Below are positions 9,154-18,309 of a stretch of 23,117 nucleotides of DNA, piece after piece (the stretch's first letter is position 1; the number at the start of each line of letters is the position of its first letter). The notes under the pieces are model-generated. The model ran no database searches, was not told where the DNA came from, and saw only the letters and a list, made by a program, of their open reading frames with translations. This DNA is from CAWCUZ01 sp963798795 (GTDB lineage Bacteria; Acidobacteriota; Vicinamibacteria; Vicinamibacterales; SCN-69-37): contig CAWCUZ010000010.1 in NCBI GenBank assembly GCA_963798795.1, positions 1 to 23,117 of the forward strand, read 5' to 3'. The position numbers and the translations under genes are program-made.

Positions 9154-10467
9154 TCACCGCAGGCGGAACTCCATGGTCGCTTCGCAGATCACGGGCACGG
9201 GATGCCCGTGGAGCGTGGCGGGCTTGAACTGCCACTTGGCTGCCGCTTCTCGCGCCGCCTCGTCGAGACCATATTTCTTGTCGAGTGACTTCACGATTCG
9301 CATCTCGCCGACGGTGCCGTCGGCGTTCACGACGAATTCGAGGCGAACCACGCCAGTGATCTTCTGACTCATCGCTTCACGGGTGTACTCAGGATCAACC
9401 TGATGGATCGGCACGGGATACGTCACCCCGTGCTCGCCGGCCTTGTAGGCGCCCTTCCCGAACTCCTTCGACGTGCTCGCTGACTGCGGGGTGCGCGCGT
9501 GCAGAACTGGTGCAGGAAGCGTGATGATCATCGCGGAGCACAGCAGTGCGGCGGCTCCGAGAGCGGCCGCGCGCGTGGGTGAACGGTCGATTCGACTGGC
9601 GTACATGGCGGACAGCCTCCTTCCGAGGTGAGACGAGCGCTCGAGCATGGCGGGCTCGAGGAGTCCAGATCCGGAGGATCGTTTGGCGGCCACGGTGAGC
9701 AGCAGCTCGGCATAGGCCGGCGCGTGAGGGAGGTCGGCGACGTCGCTGGCACCCGTGAGGCCGAGCACCCGCGCGTCGCAGTCCACTTCCACCGCGAGCT
9801 TCAACCGGGACACCATCCACCAGACGGCCGGGTTCCACGGCATGAGCGCGGGCGCGAGTCGCGCGAGGTGAATCAGCAGCGGGTCGCGCGCCCGCTGGTG
9901 CTCACGCTCGTGGCTCAGCGTGAGCCGCAGCGCCTCGGGCGGCAACGCGAGCGCCCAATCCGGCAGGACGATTTCTGGTGACCATGCGCCGACGAGCGCG
10001 GGGCCGTCCGACGAGGAGAGCCAGACCGGCACGTCGGCCACCACCACGCGCCGCCACGCGCGGCGGCGGATCCACAGCATGCGCCAGCCGAGCAGTCGGA
10101 CGAGCAGCACGGCCGCGCTGCCGATCGCCCAGAGCCGGCCGCACGCCCGATCGAACTGAATGAGCGCCGCGGCGGCGGCATCGACGCTCGCGCGGAGGAG
10201 GGCGGCGGCGTCTCCGAGACGGATCGTCCCGGTGCCGTGCGGTGCCGCGCCTCCGGCCGCGAGCCTCGACAGCACGGCGGCCGCGGCGGCGTCCAATGCG
10301 CCGCGCCAAGGCGCGAGGATCGTGAGCCCGAGCGCCGCGGCCATCGCGGCCGCCCAGATGAATCGTCTCGGCCGGCGCCGGTCCGCGGCCAGCCGCTCGA
10401 GGATCGCGCCGACGCCGGCCAGCGCCGCGGCCACGCAGATGCTGTAGCCGATGAGCGAGATGATCAT
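9154..10467 (-). CDS. M56 (BlaR1-like) membrane metallopeptidase with C-terminal TonB domain
   Basis: Membrane zinc peptidase of family M56 fused to a TonB-C domain, 437 residues, intact. From the ATG at 10467: membrane helices around residues 1-22, 37-54 and 113-130; the zinc site HEREH at 186-190 with a downstream acidic EVDCDAR near 227-232; a helix near 300-325; then a periplasmic TonB-type domain at about 349-437 (YPVPIHQVDPEY, GVVRLEFVVNADGTVGEMRIV, AAAKWQFKPA). M56 proteins paired with BlaI repressors sense a signal and trigger loss of repression; here the beta-lactam sensor domain of BlaR1 is replaced by the TonB-like domain, so the signal is unknown. The ATG overlaps the blaI stop (ATGA). 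Confidence 0.88.
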   Translation of the reverse strand: MIISLIGYSICVAAALAGVGAILERLAADRRRPRRFIWAAAMAAALGLTILAPWRGALDAAAAAVLSRLAAGGAAPHGTGTIRLGDAAALLRASVDAAAAALIQFDRACGRLWAIGSAAVLLVRLLGWRMLWIRRRAWRRVVVADVPVWLSSSDGPALVGAWSPEIVLPDWALALPPEALRLTLSHEREHQRARDPLLIHLARLAPALMPWNPAVWWMVSRLKLAVEVDCDARVLGLTGASDVADLPHAPAYAELLLTVAAKRSSGSGLLEPAMLERSSHLGRRLSAMYASRIDRSPTRAAALGAAALLCSAMIITLPAPVLHARTPQSASTSKEFGKGAYKAGEHGVTYPVPIHQVDPEYTREAMSQKITGVVRLEFVVNADGTVGEMRIVKSLDKKYGLDEAAREAAAKWQFKPATLHGHPVPVICEATMEFRLR

Positions 10468-10842
10468 CGCTTCTTCCCTGGCTTCCGGCCCTTGTCGATG
10501 AGGGCGCGCAGCCGGTTCAACTCGTCGGCGGAGAGGCTCCAATCGGAGACGAGGTGGGTGAGCAGAAGCTCGGCGGAATCCGCCAAAGACCCGGTCGAGC
10601 ACGCGCGCGAGCGCGCTCTGCCGGGCGGTATGCTCGGGAACCTTCGCGAAATAGCGGTGCGCCTTCCCTTCCTCGCGGTGCCCGACGTGATGCTTCTCCT
10701 CGAGCGTGCGGAGGACGGTCAGCACCGTCGTGTAGGCCAGGTCGTCCTCGAGGCGTTCGCGCACCTCCGCCACCGTGGCCGGTCCGTCGCGCCAGAGGAC
10801 CTTCATCACGTCCAGCTCGCGGTCGGTGAAGTGGGCGCTCAT
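10464..10842 (-). CDS. BlaI/MecI-family transcriptional repressor (one frameshift)
   Basis: Winged-helix repressor of about 125 residues. It begins MSAHFTDRELDVMKVLWRDGPATVAEVRERL, followed by LAYTTVLTVLRTLEEK (recognition helix region) and GKAHRYFAKVPE, all BlaI hallmarks. One extra base near 10585 shifts the frame after VLDRVFGG; removing it restores a normal C-terminus (SAELLLTHLVSDW, then ADELNRLRALIDKG) and a TGA at 10464-10466 overlapping the M56 start. The apparent 562-residue fusion with M56 is therefore an artefact. Two operator dyads sit on its promoter, so it should repress its own operon. The leader is only about 10 bases. Confidence 0.88.
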
Positions 10843-10844
10843 GG

Positions 10845-10910
10845 GGCTCGTCTACTAGCTTTATAGTAGGTTTCGCGGCGGCTGTCAACTATCTCTTTAG
10901 TAGACGAGCC
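10845..10910 (-). promoter_or_regulatory. blaI promoter with two operator dyads
   Basis: On the minus strand TTGACA (10883-10888) and TATAAA (10860-10865) are separated by 17 bases, close to the ideal sigma-70 form. A dyad CTACTA-N6-TAGTAG (10852-10869) covers the -10, and a related imperfect one (CTACTA-N6-TAGTTG, 10886-10903) covers the -35. Outer 13-bp arms GGCTCGTCTACTA (10845-10857) and their exact complement (10898-10910) bracket the promoter. The TAC/GTA-type half sites fit BlaI-family operators. Confidence 0.75.
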
Positions 10911-10951
10911 TCCTCATTGCCCCAGTGCCCCATTGCCATTGCCCGAACACC

Positions 10952-12249
10952 TCAGTCAGGCAGGGGCCGCCCCTTCGTCTCGGGGCAGAGCGCGATCACG
11001 AACAATCCCGCAACGTAGATGAGGCTCATCACGCTGCCCATGATCGCGTAGCTCCCGAACAGCGAGAGCAGCCGGCCGCTGCCGATGGTTCCGGCCGCCG
11101 CGAGCACGCGCCCGGCGTTGTAGGTGAGCCCCGCGCCAGTCGCGCGGACGCGCGTCGGAAAGAGCTCCGGCAGATAGAGCGGCAGCCAGCCGTAGAATCC
11201 AGCCGTCGTGCCGTTGACGAGCACGGCCAACACGAGAAACGGCGCGCCGAAGCGCGGATTCGTGCGGAACGCATGAAACAGGAGCTGACAGAGCACGAGC
11301 GAGGCCACGCAGAGGCCAGCGTAGGCGGCACGGCGGTTGAAGGTCTCGGCCAGCAGGGCGACGACAAAGGGAATCACGATTGCGCCAGCGGCCGCCACGA
11401 TCTGCGTCCACGCGGCCTTCTGAGGATCGCCCGTGAACTGGCCGGCCCAGGCCGGGAGGAACTGAACGGCGCCCCAGGTGCCGAGCAGGGCGATGCCGGC
11501 CAGTCCGGCGCCGAGAAGCGTCGTGCGAGCCATTCCGCCGCGGAGCAACTCGCCGGCCGAGGGCTTCTGGCCCGCCGCCCGCGTGCGCTGCCAGCGCTCC
11601 GACTCCGGCACGAACGCCCGGATGAGCAGCGCCAGCAGCGCCGGCAACGCGGCCGCAACGCAGATCATCCGCCAGCCGTCGTTGCGCAGCAGCATCAGAA
11701 CCCAGGCCCGGGGCAGAAACGCGAGCGCAGCGCCCAGCGCCTCAACGAACCGCGACACGCCGAGCGCCACCACGCCGACCAGGAGAAACCCGACGTTGGA
11801 CGCGGAGCCGATCAGCCCGGCGAGCAGGGGCCGTGATCGCTCCGGCCAGATTTCCGCCACGAGCGAGACGCCAAGCGCCCACTCCCCCCCATGCCCGTCG
11901 ACGCCGCGAACCTGAGGGCGGCCAGCTGGAGCGGCGACTGGGCCAGTGCGCACAGGCCGGAAAAGATCGAGTAGGCGAGCACGCTCAGGATCATCGCGCG
12001 CACGCGCCCCAGGCGGTCGCCAAGCCAGCCGAACACCAGCCCGCCAAGCGCCGCGCCGAGGAGAAACGCCGCCACGATGGCGCTGAACCACGGGCCGATG
12101 ACGCGATCGGCGTCGGGCCCGGCGGCGCCGAGCAGCTCACGCAGCGCCGGCCGGCCGACAATCGGGAACAGGCCGATCTCGACGCCGTCGAACATCCACC
12201 CGAGAAACGCGGCTGCGAGGGCCATCCACTGGCCGCGCGTGATGGTCAC
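10952..12249 (-). CDS. MFS transporter, sugar/organic-acid porter type (one frameshift)
   Basis: Twelve-helix major facilitator, about 432 residues, in the inner membrane. I chose the GTG at 12249 (VTITRGQWMALAAAFLGWMFDGVEIG), because upstream codons are only repeat sequence. The signature loop after helix 2 reads GWLGDRLGRVRAM; the middle loop has FVPESERWQRTRA; the sequence LFPTRVRATGAG precedes helix 10-11; the end PETKGRPLPD matches the PETKG tail of sugar and aromatic/organic acid porters. A frame change near 11885 falls exactly at a run of eight C (minus-strand G), joining GMGG to EWALGVSLVAEIW. It diverges from an enolase-superfamily gene, suggesting uptake of that enzyme's substrate; this is inference. 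Confidence 0.83.
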
Positions 12250-12263
12250 GGACACTGACGATA

Positions 12264-12337
<74 letters not shown>

Positions 12338-12354
12338 GAATAGAATCAGACGCG

Positions 12355-13689
12355 ATGCTGTCTACCGACATCCGCGTGCGCGACGTCGAGCACGCGACGA
12401 CAGATGTCGCCTATCGGACTCCCCTCAAGTTCGGCGGCGTGCCGACGACGCACGCGACGCTGCTCGATGTGCGGGTTCGCGTCGAAACGGCGCGGGGCCA
12501 GTCGGCGTGGGGGAAGGGGTCGATGCCGCTCGGCCACGTCTGGGCTTTTCCGTCCAGACGCGTGCCCCAGGCGCTCGCGGCCGAGGCAATGACGCGATTG
12601 GCCGGTGAGATCGCGGGACGCCTGGCAGCATTCGAGGCGACGGAGCATCCGATCGAGCTGTGGCATCAGTTCGAACCCGACGCGATCCGTCTGGCACAGG
12701 AAGTCACCGAGGCCCTGTCGCTCGCCGAACCCATCCCTCGCCTTGCGACACTCGTCTGTCTGAGCGCGTTCGATGCCGGCGTCCACGACGCGTACGGCCG
12801 CGTCCACGGTCGTCATGTGTACGAGTGCTACGGCCGCGATTGGCTCCCCCACGATCTGGCCAGCTACCTCGATGACCGGTTTCGCGGCGAACATGTCGAT
12901 CGCTACCTCCGGATCCACCCGAAAGGACAGCTGCCCCTGTACCACCTCGTCGGCGCGCTCGACCCGCTGACCGACGCCGACGTCAAGGACCGGCTGGACG
13001 ACGGCCTGCCGAACTCGCTCGGGGAATGGATCGGACGCGATGGACTGACCCACTTGAAGGTCAAGCTCAACGGCAATGACGCGGCGTGGGATATCGAGCG
13101 CATTGTCTCGGTCGATCGAGTCGCCACTGACACAGCAGGCGGCCCCTTCACCTACTCGCTGGACTTCAATGAGCAGTGCCCCGACGTCGGCTACCTGCTC
13201 GAGGTCCTGCGACGGGTCGCCGAGTCCCGCCCTGCCTGTTTTGACCGAATCGCGTACGTCGAGCAGCCCACGGCGCGCGATCTCAGCGCGACGCCGGAGA
13301 ACCGGATGCATCAGGCCGCCGCGCTCAAACCTGTCGTCATCGATGAGTCGCTGGTCGATTACGCGAGCCTCTTGCGGGCCCGTGACCTGGGCTACTCCGG
13401 CGTCGCCCTCAAGGCCTGCAAGGGCCAGTCGTCATCGCTCGTGCTGGCCGCGGCGGCGCAGAAGTTCGAGATGTTTCTCTGTGTCCAGGACCTCACCTGC
13501 CCGGGCCGGTCGTTCCTGCAGTCGGCTGCGCTTGCGGCCCACATCGACCCGGTCACCGCGATCGAGGGCAACGCTCGTCAGTACTGTCCGGCGGCCAATG
13601 CGGGGTGGACCGAACGCTATCCTGGCGTCTTCACCGTTGTCGGCGGGACGATCGACACGAGCGCGCTGGGTGGAGTGGGCCTTCTGTAA
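12355..13689 (+). CDS. Enolase-superfamily protein (mandelate racemase/muconate lactonizing type)
   Basis: An intact 444-residue member of the enolase superfamily, cytoplasmic. The capping domain spans about residues 1-140 and the barrel follows. The catalytic set is complete: KVK at 235-237 (base), metal ligands D270 (SLDFNEQ), E303 (YVEQP) and D330 (VIDES), and lysine in ALKACKG at 353-356. This KxK/D/E/D/K pattern is that of the muconate lactonizing enzyme subgroup, which includes cycloisomerases, o-succinylbenzoate synthases and epimerases. It is longer than the usual 350-400 residues, with an extra stretch around 165-230. No strong ribosome site precedes the ATG, which lies right after the heptamer repeat. 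The neighbouring MFS, epimerase and cytochrome genes favour a sugar- or sugar-acid substrate, but nothing identifies it. Confidence 0.83.
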   Translation: MLSTDIRVRDVEHATTDVAYRTPLKFGGVPTTHATLLDVRVRVETARGQSAWGKGSMPLGHVWAFPSRRVPQALAAEAMTRLAGEIAGRLAAFEATEHPIELWHQFEPDAIRLAQEVTEALSLAEPIPRLATLVCLSAFDAGVHDAYGRVHGRHVYECYGRDWLPHDLASYLDDRFRGEHVDRYLRIHPKGQLPLYHLVGALDPLTDADVKDRLDDGLPNSLGEWIGRDGLTHLKVKLNGNDAAWDIERIVSVDRVATDTAGGPFTYSLDFNEQCPDVGYLLEVLRRVAESRPACFDRIAYVEQPTARDLSATPENRMHQAAALKPVVIDESLVDYASLLRARDLGYSGVALKACKGQSSSLVLAAAAQKFEMFLCVQDLTCPGRSFLQSAALAAHIDPVTAIEGNARQYCPAANAGWTERYPGVFTVVGGTIDTSALGGVGLL

Positions 13690-13706
13690 TTTGCGCCTGC
13701 GGCGAG

Positions 13707-16278
13707 TCACTTCAGCGACTGAAGATACGCAATGATCGCGTCGATCTCGGCCGGTGTGAGCACGCCGGCGTAGCTCGGCATGCCGGCGTCGGACTGATCG
13801 AAGCGGGCGACGATCTTCGCGGAAGGTTCGAGGATCGACTGACGGAGATAGGCGGCGTCTGCGAGCGCCTTGCTCCCATCCGCGAACGTCCGTTCAGAGC
13901 CGTACAGGCCCTTCCAGCTCGGGCCAACGCGTCCGATGACCGTGCCGTCGGTCGAATGGCAGCCGAGACACCCGGCACGGGCGGCAATCCGCTGACCCGC
14001 CTCGGCCGTGGCCGGCGCCGCCGGCGCGGCCGGTCTGGCGGCGCGCGGCGTCAGATCCACGTCCATGCGATCGAAGCCGTCCGCCGTCGGGTTGAATCGA
14101 GTGAGCTCGCGAGGCGTGAAGTACGCGCTCTGCTCGAACGACGCGCCGGCCTGCGTTCTCAGCGTCCATCCCAGTCGCATCTGCATGACCGGCTTCATGT
14201 CGGGCAGCCCGATGAACACGCTCTTCCCGTCGCGGGAGACGTACGCACTCGACGCGACCATCGTCTCCTGTCCCTTCTGGCCGTCCAGCGTGAGATGCGG
14301 GGAGCCGTAGTCGGCCGTGCGGCGGTAGTTCCATCGTTCGGCGGAGTAGTTCGCCGGATCCGCGGCCGCGCGCCGGTCGAGCGGCACGTCGAAGCGCAGC
14401 AGCACGCCCTCGCGCATCGGGGCGACCTCGCGAGGCAGCGTGCTGCCGGCGCCGGTGTAGCGCACGCGCGCAAGCCCGCTGATCTTGTCGGCCTCGGTGC
14501 CCCAGATCTGGAAGCCGGTGACGTAGAGCTGGCCGTCTTCGGGGTTGACGGCGCCGGCGAGTGGTGCGAAGTCGAGGTCGCGGGTGAGGCTCACGACAGC
14601 CGCTTGCAGCCGCTCGGCTCGCCCGTTCATCCGCACGACGAACAACTCCGGCCGGTAGTAGCCGATGAGGACGAGGCCGTCGGTCAGCGGCCCCATGCGG
14701 GCGCCTGTCAGCCAGACCTGGCCCGCGGCCGACGCGCTGATCGCGTGCGGAATCCATATGAGCGGCTCGGCGATCGGCGCGGGGTACTGCTCCTTCGGGA
14801 GAATCAGCGGGATGAAGCCGTAGTACTGCCCGTCGCGGATGACTTGGAGCGGGGTGGACGGCACGTAGTTGCCCTGCTGATCGCTCGCGAGGACGAGACC
14901 CGTGCGGGGATGCACGCTGGCGAAGGGCTGCCGCAGACCGTAGCCGAGCCGGGTGACGGTCGTCCCGTCGGCCGAAATGCGCAGCACGGATCCGTTGTCG
15001 CGGCCGACACTCGTTCCCACCTGACCGCCCTTCGCGATCACGAACGAGCCGTCCGGCGCGACGCGAAGACTCATCGCGAACTCCCGCGTCTCTGCGGTCT
15101 GCGCAAATCCGTTGGCGAACATCTCGTAGCGGTCGGCCTCGCCGTTGCCATCCGAGTCGCGCAGCCGCCAGATGCCGTTGCGATCGAAGACGAAGATTTC
15201 CCCGTTTCGCACCGCAAGGCTGAGGGGTTCGTGCAAGCCCGACGCGAACCGGTGCCACCTGACCGACTCCAGATCTCCGCTCAAGCCGTCAATCGTCCAG
15301 ACGTCGCCGTCGAACGTCACCGCCGCGGCGCGGCCGCCGCCGAGAAACGCGATGTCCGCGAGGCGCACGTTGCGCCGCCACGGGTTCTCCGTCGGAAGCG
15401 GGATCCTGTCCACGACGAACGCGCTCGAGCCCGCCGGCGCGAGCGAGCCGCGCGTCGTGATCGATTGCGGCCAGCGCACGGGCGGCGGCGTGGATGGAGC
15501 GTCCGAATACGGCAGCACGCCGGCGCGATTCCCGGTCATTTCAATGCCGAATTCGTACGGGCGCCGGGCGGTGGAGACCTTCTCCGTCACGAGCATCCCA
15601 CCCACTCGGCCGATCACCACGACAAGCGGCTCCGTGCCGCCCTCGATGCGGAAGTAGCGCTGAACGGCGTCGTCACGCGCAACGATCCGTTCCTGGATGG
15701 AGGCCCCGTGCGCGTCGTACCCGAGGATCACGCCGCTCGAGGCGAGCCGCACGGCTCGAAATCGTCCGGCCGCAGGATCGAGCGGGCCGCGCCCGAGTTC
15801 ACGCGGATCGGGGCCCACAGGCCTCGGGTCCTCGAGCGAGGGGGGCCCTCCCCGGTCGATCTGCCAGGCGGGATACAGTCCGTTGCTCACGAGCACGGTG
15901 CCCGCGATCTCGGGCAACGTGCCCTGCCCTTCGGGCGCCTTCGCCCCGGCAAGGTGATACGAGCCCTGCGCCATGCCGACCGGCGTGACACCGGTGCCGC
16001 TCCAGATGGCCGCGACGCGCAGGAGATCGGTGTCGAAGCAGGCCCAGTAGCCGTGTCCGAGATTGAGGATCAGCCCGCGCGGCGTGAGATTGTCGGGCGC
16101 GCCGGGTGTTCGCGCGTCGAGCACGGACGAGAAGAATGGAAAGTTCGGCTCGACGAAGTCCGCCCACGGCGATGGCGGCGCCGCGCGACCCGAAGATTCT
16201 GTACGGCCGCCAACCACGGCGGCGCGGCGGCGGTCAGCGCGAGCACCCCAGTCAACAGTAGGCGCGCGTCAGCTTCAC
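13707..16278 (-). CDS. Large secreted protein with propeller-like region and C-terminal cytochrome c (two frameshifts near start)
   Basis: About 857 residues, probably periplasmic. The main frame (836 codons from 16217) starts with a domain resembling DUF6797 (PPSPWADFVEPNFPFFSSVLDAR, NLGHGYWACFDTDLLRVAAIWSG), then propeller-like repeats (GDVWTIDGLSG, GEIFVFDRNGIWRLRDSDGNGEADRY, GQVWLTGARMG), and ends in a class I cytochrome c: CLGCH at residues 750-754 and axial Met in AGMPSYAG near 813. I place the start at GTG 16278, overlapping the epimerase stop (GTGA): adding one missing base near 16260 gives a signal peptide starting MKLTRALLLTGVLAL; a second frame change lies near 16160-16205. Such proteins resemble PQQ/sorbosone-dehydrogenase-like secreted oxidases of sugars, but the substrate is unknown. 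It is coupled to the epimerase gene. Confidence 0.82.
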
Positions 16279-17180
16279 AAGTCCTTCAACCACGCCCGCA
16301 ACCGGGCGTTGTCGGCTTCGAACGCGCGCATGCGCGCGCCCAGAGTGGCGTTCTCGAACGGATATTCGAACTGCATCGTGATCGGTCCCTGAAACCCGGA
16401 GGCCTTCAGCATCGGGAAGAAGCGCGGCTGGACCATGCCTTTGCCGATGGGGCACCACTCGGCGGTGCCGCCACGGCCCGGCGTGAGCTTCCACGCGAAG
16501 TCCTTCACGATCACCGCGCCGATGCGATCCTTCACGAGCGCGAAGTTCGTCGGCCAGGACAGCCCGCCCTCCACGGTTGCGTGTCCGATGTCGAAGTGCA
16601 CGCCGATCTGGCGCGGATCGATGTGCTCGATGAGCGAATACAGGTCCCAGATGGCAGAGCCGACGTAGCCGTTGCCGGAGTGATTCTGCAGCAGTCCGGT
16701 GACGCCGAGCTGGCGGTTCAGCGCGGCGAGCTCGGCGAGCTGCGGACGAAACCCGTCGAGCTGCCGCGCGACGGACATGCCCTCACGGTAGCGGAAGTAG
16801 CCCATCCGGTACAGCCGGATGTCCGCTCGCGCGGCCGCGCGCAGCACCTTCTCCGAAAGCGGAACGGCGCCGACAATGTCGGTCGCCAGCACCAGGATCT
16901 GCTGGCCGCGGGCGCGAAGCGCCTCTGCCAGTCTCGGCAGGTCCTCGTCCACGCGCTCGGGCAGGATGTGGCCGCCGGCGCGCAGCGCGACCTCAATGCC
17001 ATCCCAGCCAACCGCCGCCGCCACTCGCGCGGTCTCTTCGAAGGACAGGTCCTGGATCGTCTTGGTGAAGCCGCCGACCTTCCAGGCCGGCGCCTGTGCC
17101 CGTGCGGGCTGCCATGCGGCGACGGCCGCCGCCGCTCCAGCCCCGATGTGGAGGAACGCCCGTCGGGAGACGTCAGCCAC
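16275..17180 (-). CDS. TAT-exported sugar phosphate isomerase/epimerase-like TIM barrel
   Basis: Xylose isomerase-like TIM barrel (AP endonuclease 2 family), 301 residues, intact. The GTG at 17180 follows AGAGGGGG at good spacing and gives VADVSRRAFLHIGAGAAAAVAAW with an ARAQA cleavage site, a twin-arginine signal, so it works outside the cytoplasm. Barrel features include GWDGIEVAL (59-65), the metal-site residues LLQNHSGNG (H167), VHFDIGHAT (D197, H200) and FEYPFE (E272). Despite the family name, exported members act on free sugars or related compounds rather than phosphates. It is coupled to the downstream cytochrome c gene by a four-base overlap, so the two probably share a periplasmic pathway. 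Confidence 0.85.
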   Translation of the reverse strand: MADVSRRAFLHIGAGAAAAVAAWQPARAQAPAWKVGGFTKTIQDLSFEETARVAAAVGWDGIEVALRAGGHILPERVDEDLPRLAEALRARGQQILVLATDIVGAVPLSEKVLRAAARADIRLYRMGYFRYREGMSVARQLDGFRPQLAELAALNRQLGVTGLLQNHSGNGYVGSAIWDLYSLIEHIDPRQIGVHFDIGHATVEGGLSWPTNFALVKDRIGAVIVKDFAWKLTPGRGGTAEWCPIGKGMVQPRFFPMLKASGFQGPITMQFEYPFENATLGARMRAFEADNARLRAWLKDL

Positions 17181-17242
17181 CGTACCCCCTCTCTTGCGCA
17201 AGGCTCGATCGATGGCGATTCTACTGCCGGTATGAGGCTCCA

Positions 17243-17527
17243 TCACGCCCCGGGACCGCCGCCTGTCGACAATGCCATGCAGCGAATCCCGGTCAGCTCC
17301 AGGTAGACACGGCCCGGAGCCACGACCAGGCGGAGCAGAACGGCAGAGCAGTCCGCGCAGCGGAGGACCTTGCCGGCGCTCTCGTCCAATCGTCCCTCCG
17401 CCAGCGGCCGAACGCGACCGCACGCAGCGCAGGTGAGACGGGCGCCCGTCGTGTCGGGGACGAAGATCTGCGACAGTGCGCCAGCCAGCGCATTGCCGTC
17501 CAGCACCAGTTCCGCGTCTGTCCTCAC
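17243..17527 (-). CDS. DUF6510-like zinc ribbon protein
   Basis: Small 94-residue protein. The GTG at 17527 overlaps the reductase stop by GTGA. The sequence VLDGNALAGALSQIF is the conserved start of a family I recognise as DUF6510; it is followed by two CxxC knuckles, CAAC (33-36) and CADC (57-60), and the VLLRLV segment. The four cysteines should bind zinc. Function is unknown; homologues commonly sit beside an FNR-type reductase and a sulfite-oxidase-like protein, as here. No signal peptide, so cytoplasmic. Confidence 0.75.
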   Translation of the reverse strand: MRTDAELVLDGNALAGALSQIFVPDTTGARLTCAACGRVRPLAEGRLDESAGKVLRCADCSAVLLRLVVAPGRVYLELTGIRCMALSTGGGPGA

Positions 17528-18309
17528 GAGTCGCCTCCAGTGGGTCCGAAGCGTTCCGTGCGGATGTCCAGCGGCGCGTGGCCGAGCTCGACGAGCAGCG
17601 TCGCCACCGTTTCGACCATCGGCGTGGGCCCGCACACGTAGAAGAGAGCGGCCGCGGTCGGCCCCCACAGCACGTCACGCAGCATGTCCCGGTCGACACG
17701 GCGCCGGTAACCGGGCCAACCGGCGGGCCGCGAGCGCGTCAACGTATACGACACACGGAGGTCGGAAGCCGCCGCGAGCTCGTCCAGCTCCGCGCGATAA
17801 ATCAGGTCGCCGGCCAATCCCGCCGAGTAGAGGAGCCGCGCCGGCGGGACTCGAGCGGACGCGGCGCCGAGCGATGCCCGGTACCGGAGCATGCACATCA
17901 AGGGGACGATTCCGGACCCGCCGGCGATGAGCGCGAGCGGCCGGAGAGGTTCCGGCTCCCAGACGAAGTATCCACCGATCGGGCCCCGCACCTCGAGGAA
18001 ATCCTCCTGCCGCACGACGTCGGTGAGATAGGGCGACACTTCGCCGTCGGTCAAGCGCTCGACGGTGATCTCAATCGTCGGCGCGCCCGGGGCCGAGGCG
18101 ATCGAATAGCTGCGCTGCGTCTGGTAGCCGTCCTCCGCCGTGAGCCGGAGGTCGAGGTGCTGTCCCGCGTGGTGTCCGTTCCAGTTCGACGTCTGCAGCG
18201 CGAGAGTCCGGACGCGTGGCGTTTCCCACCGCGTCCATGCCACTCTTGCCGGCTGCCACTCGAGTCGAGCCGGCTGGGTCAATCGCCCTGGTAGCGCTGT
18301 TCCTTCCAT
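17524..18309 (-). CDS. FAD/NAD(P)H-binding ferredoxin reductase-type oxidoreductase
   Basis: A 261-residue FNR-like flavoprotein, cytoplasmic. The FAD-binding barrel shows GHHAGQHLDLRL and RSYSIASAP (66-73); the NAD(P)H domain has the GGSGIVPLMCMLR loop (130-142) and CGPTPMVE (226-233). It lacks a ferredoxin domain, so it passes electrons to a separate partner. The ATG at 18309 overlaps the upstream sulfite-oxidase-like gene by 31 bases; a TTG at 18282, overlapping that gene's stop as TTGA, is an alternative start and would give a simpler junction. The arrangement suggests it reduces or is reduced by the molybdoenzyme encoded upstream. Confidence 0.85.
   Translation of the reverse strand: MEGTALPGRLTQPARLEWQPARVAWTRWETPRVRTLALQTSNWNGHHAGQHLDLRLTAEDGYQTQRSYSIASAPGAPTIEITVERLTDGEVSPYLTDVVRQEDFLEVRGPIGGYFVWEPEPLRPLALIAGGSGIVPLMCMLRYRASLGAASARVPPARLLYSAGLAGDLIYRAELDELAAASDLRVSYTLTRSRPAGWPGYRRRVDRDMLRDVLWGPTAAALFYVCGPTPMVETVATLLVELGHAPLDIRTERFGPTGGDS

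Noticed and set aside
9154..10842. A single 562-residue BlaI-M56 fusion protein
   Set aside because: The join crosses an Arg/Pro-rich nonsense segment. Removing one base near 10585 restores a normal BlaI end whose stop overlaps the M56 start by ATGA, so these are two genes.
10925..11836. A 303-codon plus-strand frame
   Set aside because: It is antisense to the MFS gene and shows only charged low-complexity sequence.
13605..17306. A 1233-codon open frame on the plus strand
   Set aside because: It lies antisense to the cytochrome c and epimerase genes, which have clear family motifs. The plus-strand translation is Arg/His/Asp-rich and without any domain, as expected for a shadow frame in GC-rich DNA.
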